The notes below the pieces were generated by a model that was not told the DNA's origin, did no database searches, and saw only the letters and a program-made list of their open reading frames with translations. Positions 1 to 6,394 of a DNA stretch of 10,906 bases are shown here, one piece after another. A program made the position numbers and the translations under genes. Within the stretch, counting starts at the first letter, position 1; each line of letters starts with the position of its first letter. The DNA is taken from positions 1,112,968 through 1,123,873 of the forward strand of contig CP070709.1 in NCBI GenBank assembly GCA_020350305.1, in the 5' to 3' direction. This DNA comes from Candidatus Bathyarchaeota archaeon. GTDB lineage: Archaea > Thermoproteota > Bathyarchaeia > Bathyarchaeales > Bathyarchaeaceae.

Positions 1-1
1 G

Positions 2-343
2 AAGCAGTTTGGATCACCAATCATACAGTTTCAAGGCATATCATTCAAGCTAGCTGATATGGCAACGAAAATAGAGACCGCAAGGTTGATCACTTACAAG
101 GCTGCATGGCTGTTCGATCAAGGAAAAATGGATCCAATGATCACTGCCATGGCGAAGGCGTACGCAAGTAGAGTGGCAATGGATGTCACAGACGAAGCTA
201 TTCAAATATATGGAGGATATGGCTATCTGGCGGACTATCACGTTGAACGATTTCACCGTTGTGCAAAAATAACTGAAATCTACGAGGGAACAACCGAAAT
301 TCAGAAGCTGACGATCATAAGGTACCTCCTGAAAAGAATGTGA
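2..343 (+). CDS. Acyl-CoA dehydrogenase, C-terminal fragment
   Basis: This is the last 113 residues of a flavin-dependent acyl-CoA dehydrogenase, which introduces the alpha,beta double bond into acyl-CoA during beta-oxidation or related CoA-ester catabolism. The frame is open from base 2, so the gene starts outside the window; the first internal ATG (base 59) is not its start. Family signatures visible are [22 protein letters not shown], the QIYGGYGY segment and [12 protein letters not shown]. In well-studied members the Glu of the IYEGT motif is the catalytic base; here it is codon 284-286. The ending IIRYLLKRM is a normal C-terminus, so the 3' end looks intact. The substrate cannot be judged from this fragment. 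Nothing adjacent in the window belongs to the same pathway, and T-rich tracts follow the stop. Confidence 0.95.
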   Translation, partial: KQFGSPIIQFQGISFKLADMATKIETARLITYKAAWLFDQGKMDPMITAMAKAYASRVAMDVTDEAIQIYGGYGYLADYHVERFHRCAKITEIYEGTTEIQKLTIIRYLLKRM

Positions 344-400
344 GCCGAAGAAGCTCATGCCTTGCATGTGGGTCAAGTTGAGCTGTACATAAGAAGATTC

Positions 401-420
401 GAGTTTTTCTTACTTTTTCG
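401..420 (+). terminator. T-rich termination region after the acyl-CoA dehydrogenase gene
   Basis: Two runs of five T (404-408 and 414-418) lie about 60 bases after the stop codon and just before the promoter-like sequence of the next gene. Archaeal RNA polymerase terminates at such U-rich tracts without needing a hairpin, and no strong hairpin is visible. The call rests on composition and position only. Confidence 0.45.
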
Positions 421-469
421 CTAAAAACATAAATCTAAGGGTCCATTGTAGTCTTACTAAGCGACGAGG
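421..469 (+). promoter_or_regulatory. Probable promoter and SD site of the gene at 478
   Basis: An A/T-rich TATA-like element (CTAAAAACATAAAT, 421-434) would place initiation near 454. The purine-rich GAGG at 466-469 then lies 8 bases before the GTG at 478, which supports that start codon. Confidence 0.45.
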
Positions 470-477
470 CGATTTCT

Positions 478-900
478 GTGGGATTACTTGACAAAATTAG
501 AAAAAAGAAAACTGAAGAGCAAACACTAACAAAAAAAGCTAAAGTTAAAGAAGCTACTGACTTGGAAAAGATCTGTGCTGATGACAAAGAGAGCTACGAG
601 GCTCTACGTGAAAGCATGTTTTTAGATCCAAGAAAGCTCGACGTATCAATGAAAGATTCGGTGGAAAAAGCGAAAAGCTTTGAAAAACAAGGAAAGAAAG
701 TAGAAGCAAGAATATGGTATGAAGTTGCAGGAGGATTAGGTATCTATGGAGGCGATGTGGCAAAAGTCAAGGAATATTTCAGTAAATGCAAAGAATTGTC
801 GCCAAATAGTGCATATCCGATTTTAGAAATTCCAGAGAAGGCCGTAGGTAAAGCTCAAGAATATTACCGAAAATATCTGAAAAAAGAAGAAAAGCTATAA
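478..900 (+). CDS. Hypothetical protein, small, charged, helix-rich
   Basis: A 140-residue protein starting at GTG, with GAGG 8 bases upstream. I do not recognise a named family. The N-terminal 25 or so residues are strongly basic (MGLLDKIRKKK and onward). The middle (residues about 45-95) is charged and helical in character, and the fragment KGKKVEARIWYEVAGGLGIY resembles one helix pair of a TPR-like fold. The C-terminal third continues with amphipathic helices and ends in lysine/glutamate repeats (YYRKYLKKEEKL). There is no signal peptide, no membrane segment and no obvious catalytic motif. It probably stands alone: a T-rich terminator and its own promoter-like box lie upstream, and the next gene points the opposite way. 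It may be an adaptor-type protein, but that is a guess. The coding call rests on an intact frame and a plausible protein composition. Confidence 0.75.
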   Translation: MGLLDKIRKKKTEEQTLTKKAKVKEATDLEKICADDKESYEALRESMFLDPRKLDVSMKDSVEKAKSFEKQGKKVEARIWYEVAGGLGIYGGDVAKVKEYFSKCKELSPNSAYPILEIPEKAVGKAQEYYRKYLKKEEKL

Positions 901-1077
901 TGGCTCAAACTTGTATGCTAGTCTGCCTTCGGCGTTCGATCATTTGCCACACGAACTGACATGCTGATCTCAAGGTTCTTTACACAACACTTGTTAGTTG
1001 TGCCAGCAGTCTCAACCCATCTTCAAGCTCCGCTATGCACGCATATGCATTAAAGCCTAAAACAGAAAAGGAGAGAA
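901..1077. other. Intergenic region between convergent genes
   Basis: 177 bases separate the 3' ends of the hypothetical gene and tfb. A small inverted repeat (CACAAC at 983-988, GTTGTG at 997-1002, loop of 8) could form a weak hairpin but has no T-run after it. No tRNA, box C/D RNA or convincing ORF was seen on either strand. Confidence 0.5.
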
Positions 1078-2013
1078 TTAAAGAGCAATGACAAACATGA
1101 GGCGTTCAACCAATTCTTTATAGCGGTTTCGAATAGTGACTTCAGTTACCTGAGCAATTTCAGCTATTTCCCGTTGAGTTTTCCTTTCTCCGGTCAGTAC
1201 AGATGCGATATAGCTGGCGGCTGCGGCTATGCCGGTGGGTCCTCTGCCCGAGGTGAGTTTGAGTTGTTGTGCAGTATCAAGGATTTTATGAGCAATTTCT
1301 TCAACTTTTCCTTGCATGATGAGTTGGTTGGAGAATTTGGTCACATATTGACTGGGTTTTACGGGCGGAATAAAATAATCAAGCTCCTTGACTAAGAACC
1401 TGTAACTGCGTCCCACTTCCTTCTTGGCGATGTTAGACGCTTGAGCGATTTCCTCAAGTGTTCGTGCGAGTTTGCATTGTCTACAAGCCACGTAGATAGC
1501 AGCAGCAGTTACACCTTGAATGGACCGTCCACGAATGAGATGTTCTTTAACGGCTTTTCGATAGATGACCGAGGCGGTTTCCAAGATATTTTTTGGCAGA
1601 TTAAGATTGTTGGCTATTTTTGAAATCTCAGATAGGGCGAAGGCAAGGTTCCTCTCAGTAGCATCAGAAACCCTGATGCGACGTTGCCATTTTCGAAGCC
1701 GATAAATCTGAGCCTTTTGCCCAGGAGAAAGCCTTTTTCCATAAATGTCGCGGTCATGCCAATCAATCATAGTGGATAGCCCTTTGTCATGAATAGTATA
1801 CGTAAGAGGCGCACCGACGCGAGTTCGCTTAGCACGTTGTTCGTGGTCAAACGCACGCCATTCTGGTCCTCGATCTGCGATTTTAGAGTCAACAACAAAC
1901 CCACAGTCCATGCATACAATTTCGGCGCATTCATAGTCCCGCATCAATCGGGCACTCCCGCATTCAGGGCACTGCCGAACCCTTACGGGTTGCGTGGGAA
2001 TTTCTCTACTCAC
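1078..2013 (-). CDS. tfb: Transcription initiation factor B (TFB, TFIIB homologue)
   Basis: TFB binds the TBP-TATA complex and the BRE and recruits archaeal RNA polymerase. Numbered from the chosen start, an N-terminal zinc ribbon has CPEC (C15, C18) and CMDC (C34, C37). The B-reader/linker follows, with the conserved [10 protein letters not shown] and [20 protein letters not shown]. Two cyclin repeats span about 105-190 and 205-300. The second carries a helix-turn-helix ([20 protein letters not shown]). The start is set at GTG 2013. A GGAG lies 6 bases upstream, and the GTG overlaps the TGA of gar1 (GTGA), giving 311 residues. A longer in-frame ATG at 2073 would add 20 residues buried in the gar1 3' end and is less likely. 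The overlap implies co-transcription and translational coupling with gar1. All four zinc ligands and both repeats are present, so it looks functional. Confidence 0.97.
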   Translation of the reverse strand: MSREIPTQPVRVRQCPECGSARLMRDYECAEIVCMDCGFVVDSKIADRGPEWRAFDHEQRAKRTRVGAPLTYTIHDKGLSTMIDWHDRDIYGKRLSPGQKAQIYRLRKWQRRIRVSDATERNLAFALSEISKIANNLNLPKNILETASVIYRKAVKEHLIRGRSIQGVTAAAIYVACRQCKLARTLEEIAQASNIAKKEVGRSYRFLVKELDYFIPPVKPSQYVTKFSNQLIMQGKVEEIAHKILDTAQQLKLTSGRGPTGIAAAASYIASVLTGERKTQREIAEIAQVTEVTIRNRYKELVERLMFVIAL

Positions 2014-2273
2014 TTTCTTCTCCTTCTCTTCACCTTTTTGGATTTGGACGATGGGATCGAGTAAAGAACACAATTAACGAGACGATGCAAGTCACCCATC
2101 TCGGTCTTCACCGAAACGTACGGAGAAGAGACAGGCCCGAAAATGTCAAAAACTGTTCCTACAGGCTTAAGCTTTTCATCGACAACTCTGTCTCTGATTC
2201 GTGGAACACTTTCCGCCTTAAGAATCATATTCCGATTGGAGCTTATGTGAAGGACTCGACCAATTCTCTGCAA
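2010..2273 (-). CDS. gar1: H/ACA ribonucleoprotein protein Gar1
   Basis: Gar1 is a small beta-barrel component of the H/ACA guide-RNA pseudouridine synthase (Cbf5, Nop10, L7Ae, Gar1). It contacts Cbf5 and promotes substrate turnover during rRNA pseudouridylation. The 87-residue product is the usual size for the archaeal protein. It shows the core [18 protein letters not shown] (about residues 39-56), preceded by [17 protein letters not shown] very basic tail follows ([11 protein letters not shown]), likely an RNA-binding extension. The start is TTG at 2271-2273: a TGA lies four codons after the upstream frame opens, and a GGGG sits 11 bases before it. Its stop TGA overlaps the GTG of tfb, making it the first gene of a gar1-tfb operon. 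A TATA-like TTTAAATAA on this strand lies about 50 bases upstream. Confidence 0.93.
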   Translation of the reverse strand: MQRIGRVLHISSNRNMILKAESVPRIRDRVVDEKLKPVGTVFDIFGPVSSPYVSVKTEMGDLHRLVNCVLYSIPSSKSKKVKRRRRK

Positions 2274-2486
2274 ACTTGCATATTCCCCTCACAAAAAACA
2301 ATGTTGTCAATGAACCGCGTTATTTAAACATTTCTTTTGGTGCTTCCAATTCTGAGCGTTTCTGGGCTTTTTCTCCTTTCTAAGCCCGTTTTCAGCCATT
2401 AACAACCTCCTTCACGTCTCAGAAAAATGGCACATGACACCGTAATGATTAAAACACTTGAGACTAATAACAAGTTGGGTATCAAC
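2274..2486. promoter_or_regulatory. Divergent promoter region between gar1-tfb and srp19
   Basis: The element TTATTTAAA (2320-2328) reads TTTAAATAA on the minus strand. At about 50 bases from the gar1 TTG it is a good TATA candidate for the gar1-tfb operon. Because TTTAAA is self-complementary it could also serve the rightward srp19 gene, with initiation near 2353. A second rightward candidate, GATTAAAACA near 2445, would give initiation near 2476. That would fit the shorter SRP19 start at 2487. Confidence 0.45.
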
Positions 2487-2777
2487 ATGCGAAAACGAGA
2501 CAAAATCGTTCTATGGCCCGTTTACTTCGATTCCACAAAAACTAGGTTAGAAGGGCGAAAGGTTCCCAAACGCCTCGCCACACCCTCACCCAAACTAGAT
2601 GCGATCCAAAAAGCAATTGAGCAAACTGGTCTTAAACCCGAAGTCGTTTCCGGTCCTGCACGTCCGAACGCTCCATGGCAAAAAACGGGTTTCATTGTTA
2701 CAACTAAAAAGGAGCCCAAAACTCAGACAATATATAGAGTTGCTAAAGAACTTCAACGCCTTCGTGCGCAAACTTGA
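2487..2777 (+). CDS. srp19: Signal recognition particle 19 kDa protein, SRP19
   Basis: SRP19 binds the tips of helices 6 and 8 of archaeal 7S RNA and prepares the RNA for SRP54 during assembly of the signal recognition particle. Diagnostic sequence is KIVLWPVYFDSTKTRLEGRK near the N-terminus, then VPKRLATPSPKLDAIQKAIE and GLKPEVVSGPARPNAPWQKTG, with a basic C-terminus (TIYRVAKELQRLRAQT). The start at ATG 2487 gives 96 residues, the usual archaeal length, placing the family motif eight residues in. An upstream in-frame ATG at 2427 would add 20 residues with no family similarity that I can recognise and no SD site, but it cannot be excluded. The gene is divergent from gar1-tfb and convergent with rps8e, with 40 bases between the two stops. 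Confidence 0.93.
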   Translation: MRKRDKIVLWPVYFDSTKTRLEGRKVPKRLATPSPKLDAIQKAIEQTGLKPEVVSGPARPNAPWQKTGFIVTTKKEPKTQTIYRVAKELQRLRAQT

Positions 2778-2817
2778 ATCTCACTGGATTCCTTGTGCAA
2801 GGACGCCCACTATGGTA

Positions 2818-3213
2818 TTAAGCTGCCTTTTTGGGAATAAGAATAGCATTTACTACGCCGTTCTGTCCGGGGCGAGATGTCACCCGCACGGTCCCCAACG
2901 ATGTTTCGATGATTGTTCCCTTTGTGATTACGCCTCTACGGTCATAATCTACGTTAGCCGGGTTTCTTATCACTCTGGCAATCTTAACTTTCTTGGTCTT
3001 CCCAGTGGATGGATCAGAAATGTTTGCATGCGTGGTATTTAGCAATCGAATTTTCACTATACCTCCTCGTTTTCGAGTGAACCTTTTTTTATCCTTGCCC
3101 AGCGATGTTTCTGCGGGAAAGGAGCCTCTTTCGAATCTTCTCTTCTTTCGAAACGAACTTTTTCTGCCGCCGGACGCCTTTTTCTTACGTGTGTCCCCAT
3201 GCCATACTGACAA
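2818..3213 (-). CDS. rps8e: Ribosomal protein S8e (eS8)
   Basis: A small-subunit ribosomal protein found in archaea and eukaryotes but not in bacteria. The 131-residue product is the normal archaeal length. It begins with the family signature SVWHGDTRKKKASGGRK and continues with a highly basic stretch (KSSFRKKRRFERG), then KIRLLNTTHANISDPSTGK, the IRNPANVDYDRRGVITKG segment and a GTVRVTSRPGQNG C-terminal region. The start is TTG at 3211-3213. A clear GGAG lies 8 bases upstream, and the nearby ATG in another frame is followed at once by a stop. The gene is divergent from nrdJ, and its own promoter probably lies near 3263-3280, where the minus strand carries AAAGCTTAATAG. It is complete and unremarkable apart from the TTG start. 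Confidence 0.97.
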   Translation of the reverse strand: MSVWHGDTRKKKASGGRKSSFRKKRRFERGSFPAETSLGKDKKRFTRKRGGIVKIRLLNTTHANISDPSTGKTKKVKIARVIRNPANVDYDRRGVITKGTIIETSLGTVRVTSRPGQNGVVNAILIPKKAA

Positions 3214-3410
3214 GTCTACATCTCCTTAACAGGTTTCGATGAATTGTGAAGACCAGCTATTGCTATTAAGCTTTATCTTTCAACACGATTGGCTGTAATG
3301 AAAACAATCATACCCCAGAAGAACATACGTGACAAAAAGTCCTCGAGCCCATTTTTCGAATAATAAATTAAAAAGCAACAGTTCGCTTTTTATCCTTAGA
3401 GTGGATACAG
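3214..3410. promoter_or_regulatory. Divergent promoter region between rps8e and nrdJ
   Basis: On the plus strand AATAAATTAAAAA (3362-3374) is a TATA candidate that would start nrdJ transcripts near 3395, about 16 bases before the TTG. On the minus strand an A/T-rich element at about 3263-3280 could serve rps8e. I saw no cobalamin riboswitch-like structure and no NrdR-box-like repeat, although a B12-type reductase follows. Confidence 0.45.
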
Positions 3411-5525
3411 TTGCCAAGAAAAGTTTCTAAAATTCGTAAAAGAGACGACAGAATTGTCGATTTTGATCAGAGAAAGATTGCGATTGCAATTTCTAAGGCT
3501 GTGGCCGCTGTCAACTATGAGGATGGAAAGCTAGCTCAGAAGCTTTCAAACGAAGTTGTAAAGCTTATAGATGAACGGTTTGAGAGTAGAATTCCAAGCG
3601 TTGAAAATGTTCAAGATATCGTTGAGGAAGTTCTTATAAGAGACGGTTACGCTGAGGTAGCCAAAGCCTATATTCTATACCGGCAAAGACGCACGGAAAT
3701 TCGGGAGTTTAAGAAGTTCTTTGATGTTGTTGATGATTTGAAGTTAGGAATCAACGCAATAAAGGTGCTAAAGACTAGGTATCTGCTTAGGGATGAGGAA
3801 GATAATGTTACTGAAACCCCAAGTCAAATGTTTCGTCGAGTTGCTAAAGCCGTAGCTAAGGCAGATCTTCTGTATGATAAGGGGGCAGATGTTAAGAAAG
3901 TGGAGGAAGAATTTTGTCAAGTCATTGCGAATCGTGAGTTTTTGCCGAACTCTCCCACTATGATGAATGCTGACACTCGGCTTGGACAACTTTCTGCGTG
4001 TTTTGTTTTGCCCGTTGAGGATTCGATTGAAGGAATTTTTGACACGGTGACACGTATGGCAATGATTCACAAGTCTGGTGGAGGAACTGGATTTTCGTTT
4101 TCGAGGCTTCGGCCTAAGGGAGATATTGTGGGATCTACGAAGGGTATTGCTTCTGGCCCTGTGTCTTTTATGCGTGTTTTTGATGTAGCGACTGATGTGA
4201 TTAAGCAGGGGGGACGGAGAAGAGGAGCCAACATGGGGATTCTGCATGTTACGCATCCTGATATTTTGGAATTTATTACGGCAAAGTCGACGGAGGGTAT
4301 GTTGATGAACTTTAACATTTCTGTAGCTGTTACTGATGAGTTTATGGAGGCCGTTGAAAAGGGTGCTGGATATAACTTGGTCAACCCTCGGACAGGAAGG
4401 GTTGAGAAGAGCCTGCGTGCCAAAGATGTTTTTGATCTGATAGTTATGACTGCGTGGAAGAGTGGCGATCCTGGACTTGTGTTTATTGATGAAATAAATC
4501 GTCGTAATCCGACACCGAGCCTTGGAGTGATTGAAAGCACTAATCCTTGTGGGGAGCAGCCTCTATTGCCTTACGAATCCTGTAACCTAGGCTCTATTAA
4601 CCTAGCTAACATGGTTAAGGATGGTGATTTGAACTGGGAAAAGTTGAGAAGAGCTATCATAATCGCTGTTCATTTTTTGGATAACGTAATTGATGTGAAT
4701 AAGTATCCTATTTCGGAAATTGAGAAAATGACCAAGGGGAATCGGAAGATCGGACTTGGTATCATGGGGTTTGCCGACATGCTTATTCAATTAGGGGTCC
4801 CATATGATTCGCAGAAAGCTTTGGCTATAGGTGAGAGGGTTATGAGGGTTATCGATGAAGAGGCTAAGAAGGTGTCAGTGGAACTCGGTGAGAAACGTGG
4901 CTCTTTTCAGAATTTTAAGGATAGTGTTTGGAAGAAAAAAGGCTTTAAGACGTTGCGTAATGCGGCTATAACTACTATCGCTCCCACGGGGTCGATCAGC
5001 ATTATCGGTGGTTGTTCAAGTGGAATTGAGCCCCTGTTTGCTGTAGCCTTCGTCCGTAACGTTATGAGTGGGACACGGTTGTTGGAGGTCCAGCCTCTGT
5101 TTGAACGTTTGTTGAAGGAGAGAGGCTTGTATAGTGAAGAGTTGATGTTACGAATTGCAAAGACCGGGTCAATTCAAGGCTTAAAGAAGTTGCCTGAGGA
5201 TTTAAGGAGGACCTTTGTTACGGCTTTGGACATCGCTCCCGAATGGCACGTGAGGATGCAGGCAGCTTTTCAAAAACATGTAGATAACGCTGTTTCGAAG
5301 ACTGTGAATTTGCCCGCTGATGCTACACATGAGGATGTTAGAAAAGTGTTTTGGTTGGCTTACAGGTTGAAGTGCAAGGGTGTGACCGTGTACAGGTATG
5401 GATGTAGAAGGGAGCAGGTTTTGTATGTGGGTCCGATGTTGGCGAAGGAGATGATGGGAGAAGGTCATGTCAGCGCTGATTCTGAGTATGCGGGTGGTTG
5501 CCCAGTTGGCACATGCCCTTTCTGA
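3411..5525 (+). CDS. nrdJ: Class II (adenosylcobalamin-dependent) ribonucleotide reductase
   Basis: Reduces ribonucleotides to deoxyribonucleotides using a thiyl radical generated with coenzyme B12. The 704-residue protein begins with an ATP-cone (about residues 5-98), an allosteric domain that binds ATP/dATP. The alpha/beta barrel follows: EFLPNSPTMMNA, LSACFVLPVEDS (C197), IHKSGGGTGFSFSRLRPKG, STNPCGEQPLLPYESCNLGS and APTGSISIIGGCSSGIEP. By alignment by eye to Thermotoga maritima NrdJ, N378, C380 and E382 are the active-site triad, with C380 the thiyl cysteine. C197 and C391 are the substrate-reducing pair. The spacing of 11 between C380 and C391 matches. The C-terminus ends CPVGTCPF, a plausible redox-active pair (C697, C702). 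The start is TTG, because no ATG or GTG fits this frame. No radical-subunit (nrdB) or activase (nrdG) gene is adjacent, as expected for class II. Confidence 0.96.
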   Translation: MPRKVSKIRKRDDRIVDFDQRKIAIAISKAVAAVNYEDGKLAQKLSNEVVKLIDERFESRIPSVENVQDIVEEVLIRDGYAEVAKAYILYRQRRTEIREFKKFFDVVDDLKLGINAIKVLKTRYLLRDEEDNVTETPSQMFRRVAKAVAKADLLYDKGADVKKVEEEFCQVIANREFLPNSPTMMNADTRLGQLSACFVLPVEDSIEGIFDTVTRMAMIHKSGGGTGFSFSRLRPKGDIVGSTKGIASGPVSFMRVFDVATDVIKQGGRRRGANMGILHVTHPDILEFITAKSTEGMLMNFNISVAVTDEFMEAVEKGAGYNLVNPRTGRVEKSLRAKDVFDLIVMTAWKSGDPGLVFIDEINRRNPTPSLGVIESTNPCGEQPLLPYESCNLGSINLANMVKDGDLNWEKLRRAIIIAVHFLDNVIDVNKYPISEIEKMTKGNRKIGLGIMGFADMLIQLGVPYDSQKALAIGERVMRVIDEEAKKVSVELGEKRGSFQNFKDSVWKKKGFKTLRNAAITTIAPTGSISIIGGCSSGIEPLFAVAFVRNVMSGTRLLEVQPLFERLLKERGLYSEELMLRIAKTGSIQGLKKLPEDLRRTFVTALDIAPEWHVRMQAAFQKHVDNAVSKTVNLPADATHEDVRKVFWLAYRLKCKGVTVYRYGCRREQVLYVGPMLAKEMMGEGHVSADSEYAGGCPVGTCPF

Positions 5526-5762
5526 TGCACTGAGGCTTTATGTGTGTGTATGTGCGAAGTGGTTTATGGAGAAAATGAGAGCGCCAGAGGCGGGTGTGCC
5601 TAGGTCTAGAGTAGAGGCTTGTGCGTGTGCGACAGTTTCTACGTAGTCTGTTTTACGGGTCAAATAGGATTTTAATGGATTTTTATTATCTAATTAGCTG
5701 GGCGCTACCACGGAACAATGCTTATGTAAAGCTTGCTGTAGAACATGTGTGTTAATGGAAGA
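5526..5762. other. Intergenic region between nrdJ and tRNA-Pro, GT-rich then T-rich
   Basis: The first 110 bases are rich in G and T and contain two related segments (5532-5557 and 5614-5632), each opening with GAGGCTT and ending in TGTGCGA. The T-rich part (5670-5690, with runs of four and five T) is a likely nrdJ terminator. CTTATGTAAA at 5721-5730 is a TATA candidate for the tRNA. A 26-codon frame at 5566-5646 has no support. No structured RNA was recognised with confidence. Confidence 0.5.
5721..5730 (+). promoter_or_regulatory. TATA-like box of tRNA-Pro
   Basis: CTTATGTAAA lies about 37 bases before the first base of the mature tRNA. It would place initiation near 5751 and leave a leader of about 12 bases for RNase P to remove. 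Supported by position and composition only. Confidence 0.4.
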
Positions 5763-5840
5763 GGGGCTGTCGGCTAGCTTGGTCTAGGCTCTGAGACTCG
5801 GGCTCTCGGGACCCCGGTTCAAATCCGGGCAGCCCCACCA
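5763..5840 (+). tRNA. tRNA-Pro (anticodon CGG)
   Basis: A full cloverleaf can be drawn. The acceptor stem is GGGGCTG (5763-5769) with CAGCCCC (5830-5836). The D stem is 5772-5775 with 5787-5790, including two G-U pairs, and G18-G19 fall at 5781-5782. The anticodon stem is TGAGA (5792-5796) with TCTCG (5804-5808), around the loop CTCGGGC. The variable loop has 4 bases. The T stem is CCCGG/CCGGG around TTCAAAT (5818-5824). The anticodon CGG (5799-5801) reads CCG (proline), with G37 as usual for tRNA-Pro. The discriminator is A and the CCA end is encoded. There is no intron. It stands alone, with a T-rich region (5841-5860) after it as a likely terminator. Confidence 0.97.
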
Positions 5841-5860
5841 GTTTCATTGTTCTCTTTCCA
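5841..5860 (+). terminator. T-rich tract after tRNA-Pro
   Basis: Directly after the encoded CCA the sequence is pyrimidine-rich (GTTTCATTGTTCTCTTTCC). This matches the hairpin-independent T-rich termination used by archaeal RNA polymerase. No duplicated tRNA 3' end, the hallmark of integration at this site, was seen nearby. Confidence 0.4.
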
Positions 5861-5950
5861 CACGTATACTAGGCGAGGCTTAATTTGTCGCAACCGATGG
5901 TCAACGCAATCTTGACAGGTTTATCCTGAAATATAGCTTTGTGATTTAAA

Positions 5951-6097
5951 GTGACTGAGTTGGAGAAGGAGAAGCCCTTAACATGGTTCGTCATCGTGAA
6001 TCTTGCTCTACTGTCTATCAGTGGTTGCTGGATGGTTGAAAGTCTCGTGGTAACATCTTGGAAATCTTCGCTTGGATTCGCTAGGTCCTGCTACTGA
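5951..6097 (+). CDS. Tiny putative membrane protein A (48 aa), uncertain
   Basis: An unrecognised 48-codon frame starting at GTG, immediately after an in-frame TGA. A GTGAT 5 bases upstream could act as a weak SD. The N-terminus is charged (TELEKEKPL) and runs into a hydrophobic stretch, WFVIVNLALLSISGCWMV (about residues 12-29), long enough for one membrane segment. A less hydrophobic tail with WKSS and a Cys-Tyr end follows. The stop TGA (6095-6097) overlaps a GAGAGG (6096-6101) that could be the SD of the next frame. It may be a genuine small single-span protein, or the 5' part of a frameshifted gene that continues in the next frame at 6085-6192. No family can be assigned. Confidence 0.4.
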   Translation: MTELEKEKPLTWFVIVNLALLSISGCWMVESLVVTSWKSSLGFARSCY

Positions 6098-6108
6098 GAG
6101 GCAAATCC

Positions 6109-6192
6109 ATAACAAACATTTCATTCCTCGCTTCAATGCTGGTTTCAATTCTGGCAGCAGCAAACATTGTAAAGCAGAATCCAGCGAGGTGA
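6109..6192 (+). CDS. Tiny putative membrane protein B (27 aa) without a standard start codon
   Basis: The frame is open from the TAG at 6082-6084 to the TGA at 6190-6192. It encodes a hydrophobic segment, ISFLASMLVSILAAANIV, flanked by polar and basic residues (TN before, KQNPAR after). GAGAGG at 6096-6101 lies 7 bases before ATA 6109, where a start codon would be expected. The codon is ATA rather than ATG. It could be a rare start, a mutated start or a base error. The only in-frame ATG (6136) would leave 18 residues. Alternatively the segment is the middle of a longer gene whose first part is the frame at 5951. The stop overlaps the SD of the next frame (GAGGTGA). Coding status is uncertain. 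Confidence 0.25.
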   Translation: MTNISFLASMLVSILAAANIVKQNPAR

Positions 6193-6195
6193 GTA

Positions 6196-6297
6196 ATGGT
6201 ATACGCCTTCGCCGTGGGCATACTACTCCTGATAGTTTCCGTAATCACATTCTGCTGGGTAACCGTCTCTGCATCGTATTACTCCTCATTTGACTAG
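6196..6297 (+). CDS. Tiny putative membrane protein C (33 aa)
   Basis: Starts at ATG 6196, with the strong SD-like GAGGTGA at 6186-6192 just upstream. It encodes 33 residues that are almost wholly one membrane span, VYAFAVGILLLIVSVITFCW, followed by a short polar tail (VTVSASYYSSFD) ending at TAG. It follows frame B in the same reading frame, separated only by the TGA and one codon. It is therefore either an independently initiated mini-protein or the end of a gene broken by that TGA. The good SD-ATG pair favours independent initiation. It is the best supported of the three frames. No family recognised. Confidence 0.4.
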   Translation: MVYAFAVGILLLIVSVITFCWVTVSASYYSSFD

Positions 6298-6394
6298 AGG
6301 AAAAGATTCGGCAGTTCATTCCGTCTGGAACGTAGGCACAGGCATATTAATGTCTTGTCTGTATCTTCTCTATCCGTCTCCAGCTCATCGCTGA

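Noticed and set aside
983..1002. Hairpin between convergent genes as a terminator
   Set aside because: The stem is only 6 pairs with an 8-base loop, and no T-run follows in either direction.
980..1105. Open minus-strand frame after tfb, encoding a protein-like tail ending AELEDGLRLLAQLTSVV
   Set aside because: The 42-codon frame has no ATG or GTG, and its only TTG leaves 11 codons. It overlaps the tfb 3' end out of frame. It could be a gene remnant, but nothing confirms this.
5566..5646. 26-codon ATG frame after nrdJ
   Set aside because: It lies in GT-rich sequence, has only a weak SD and has an unconvincing protein composition.
5763..5840. tRNA-Pro as an integration site with duplicated attachment sequence
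   Set aside because: No second copy of the tRNA 3' end and no integrase gene appear in the window, so only the position next to a gene-poor stretch hints at this.
6072..6293. 73-codon plus-strand frame across the tiny membrane ORFs
   Set aside because: It starts at TTG without an SD and has a low-hydrophobicity, irregular composition. The hydrophobic frames on the same DNA with SD sites are better candidates.
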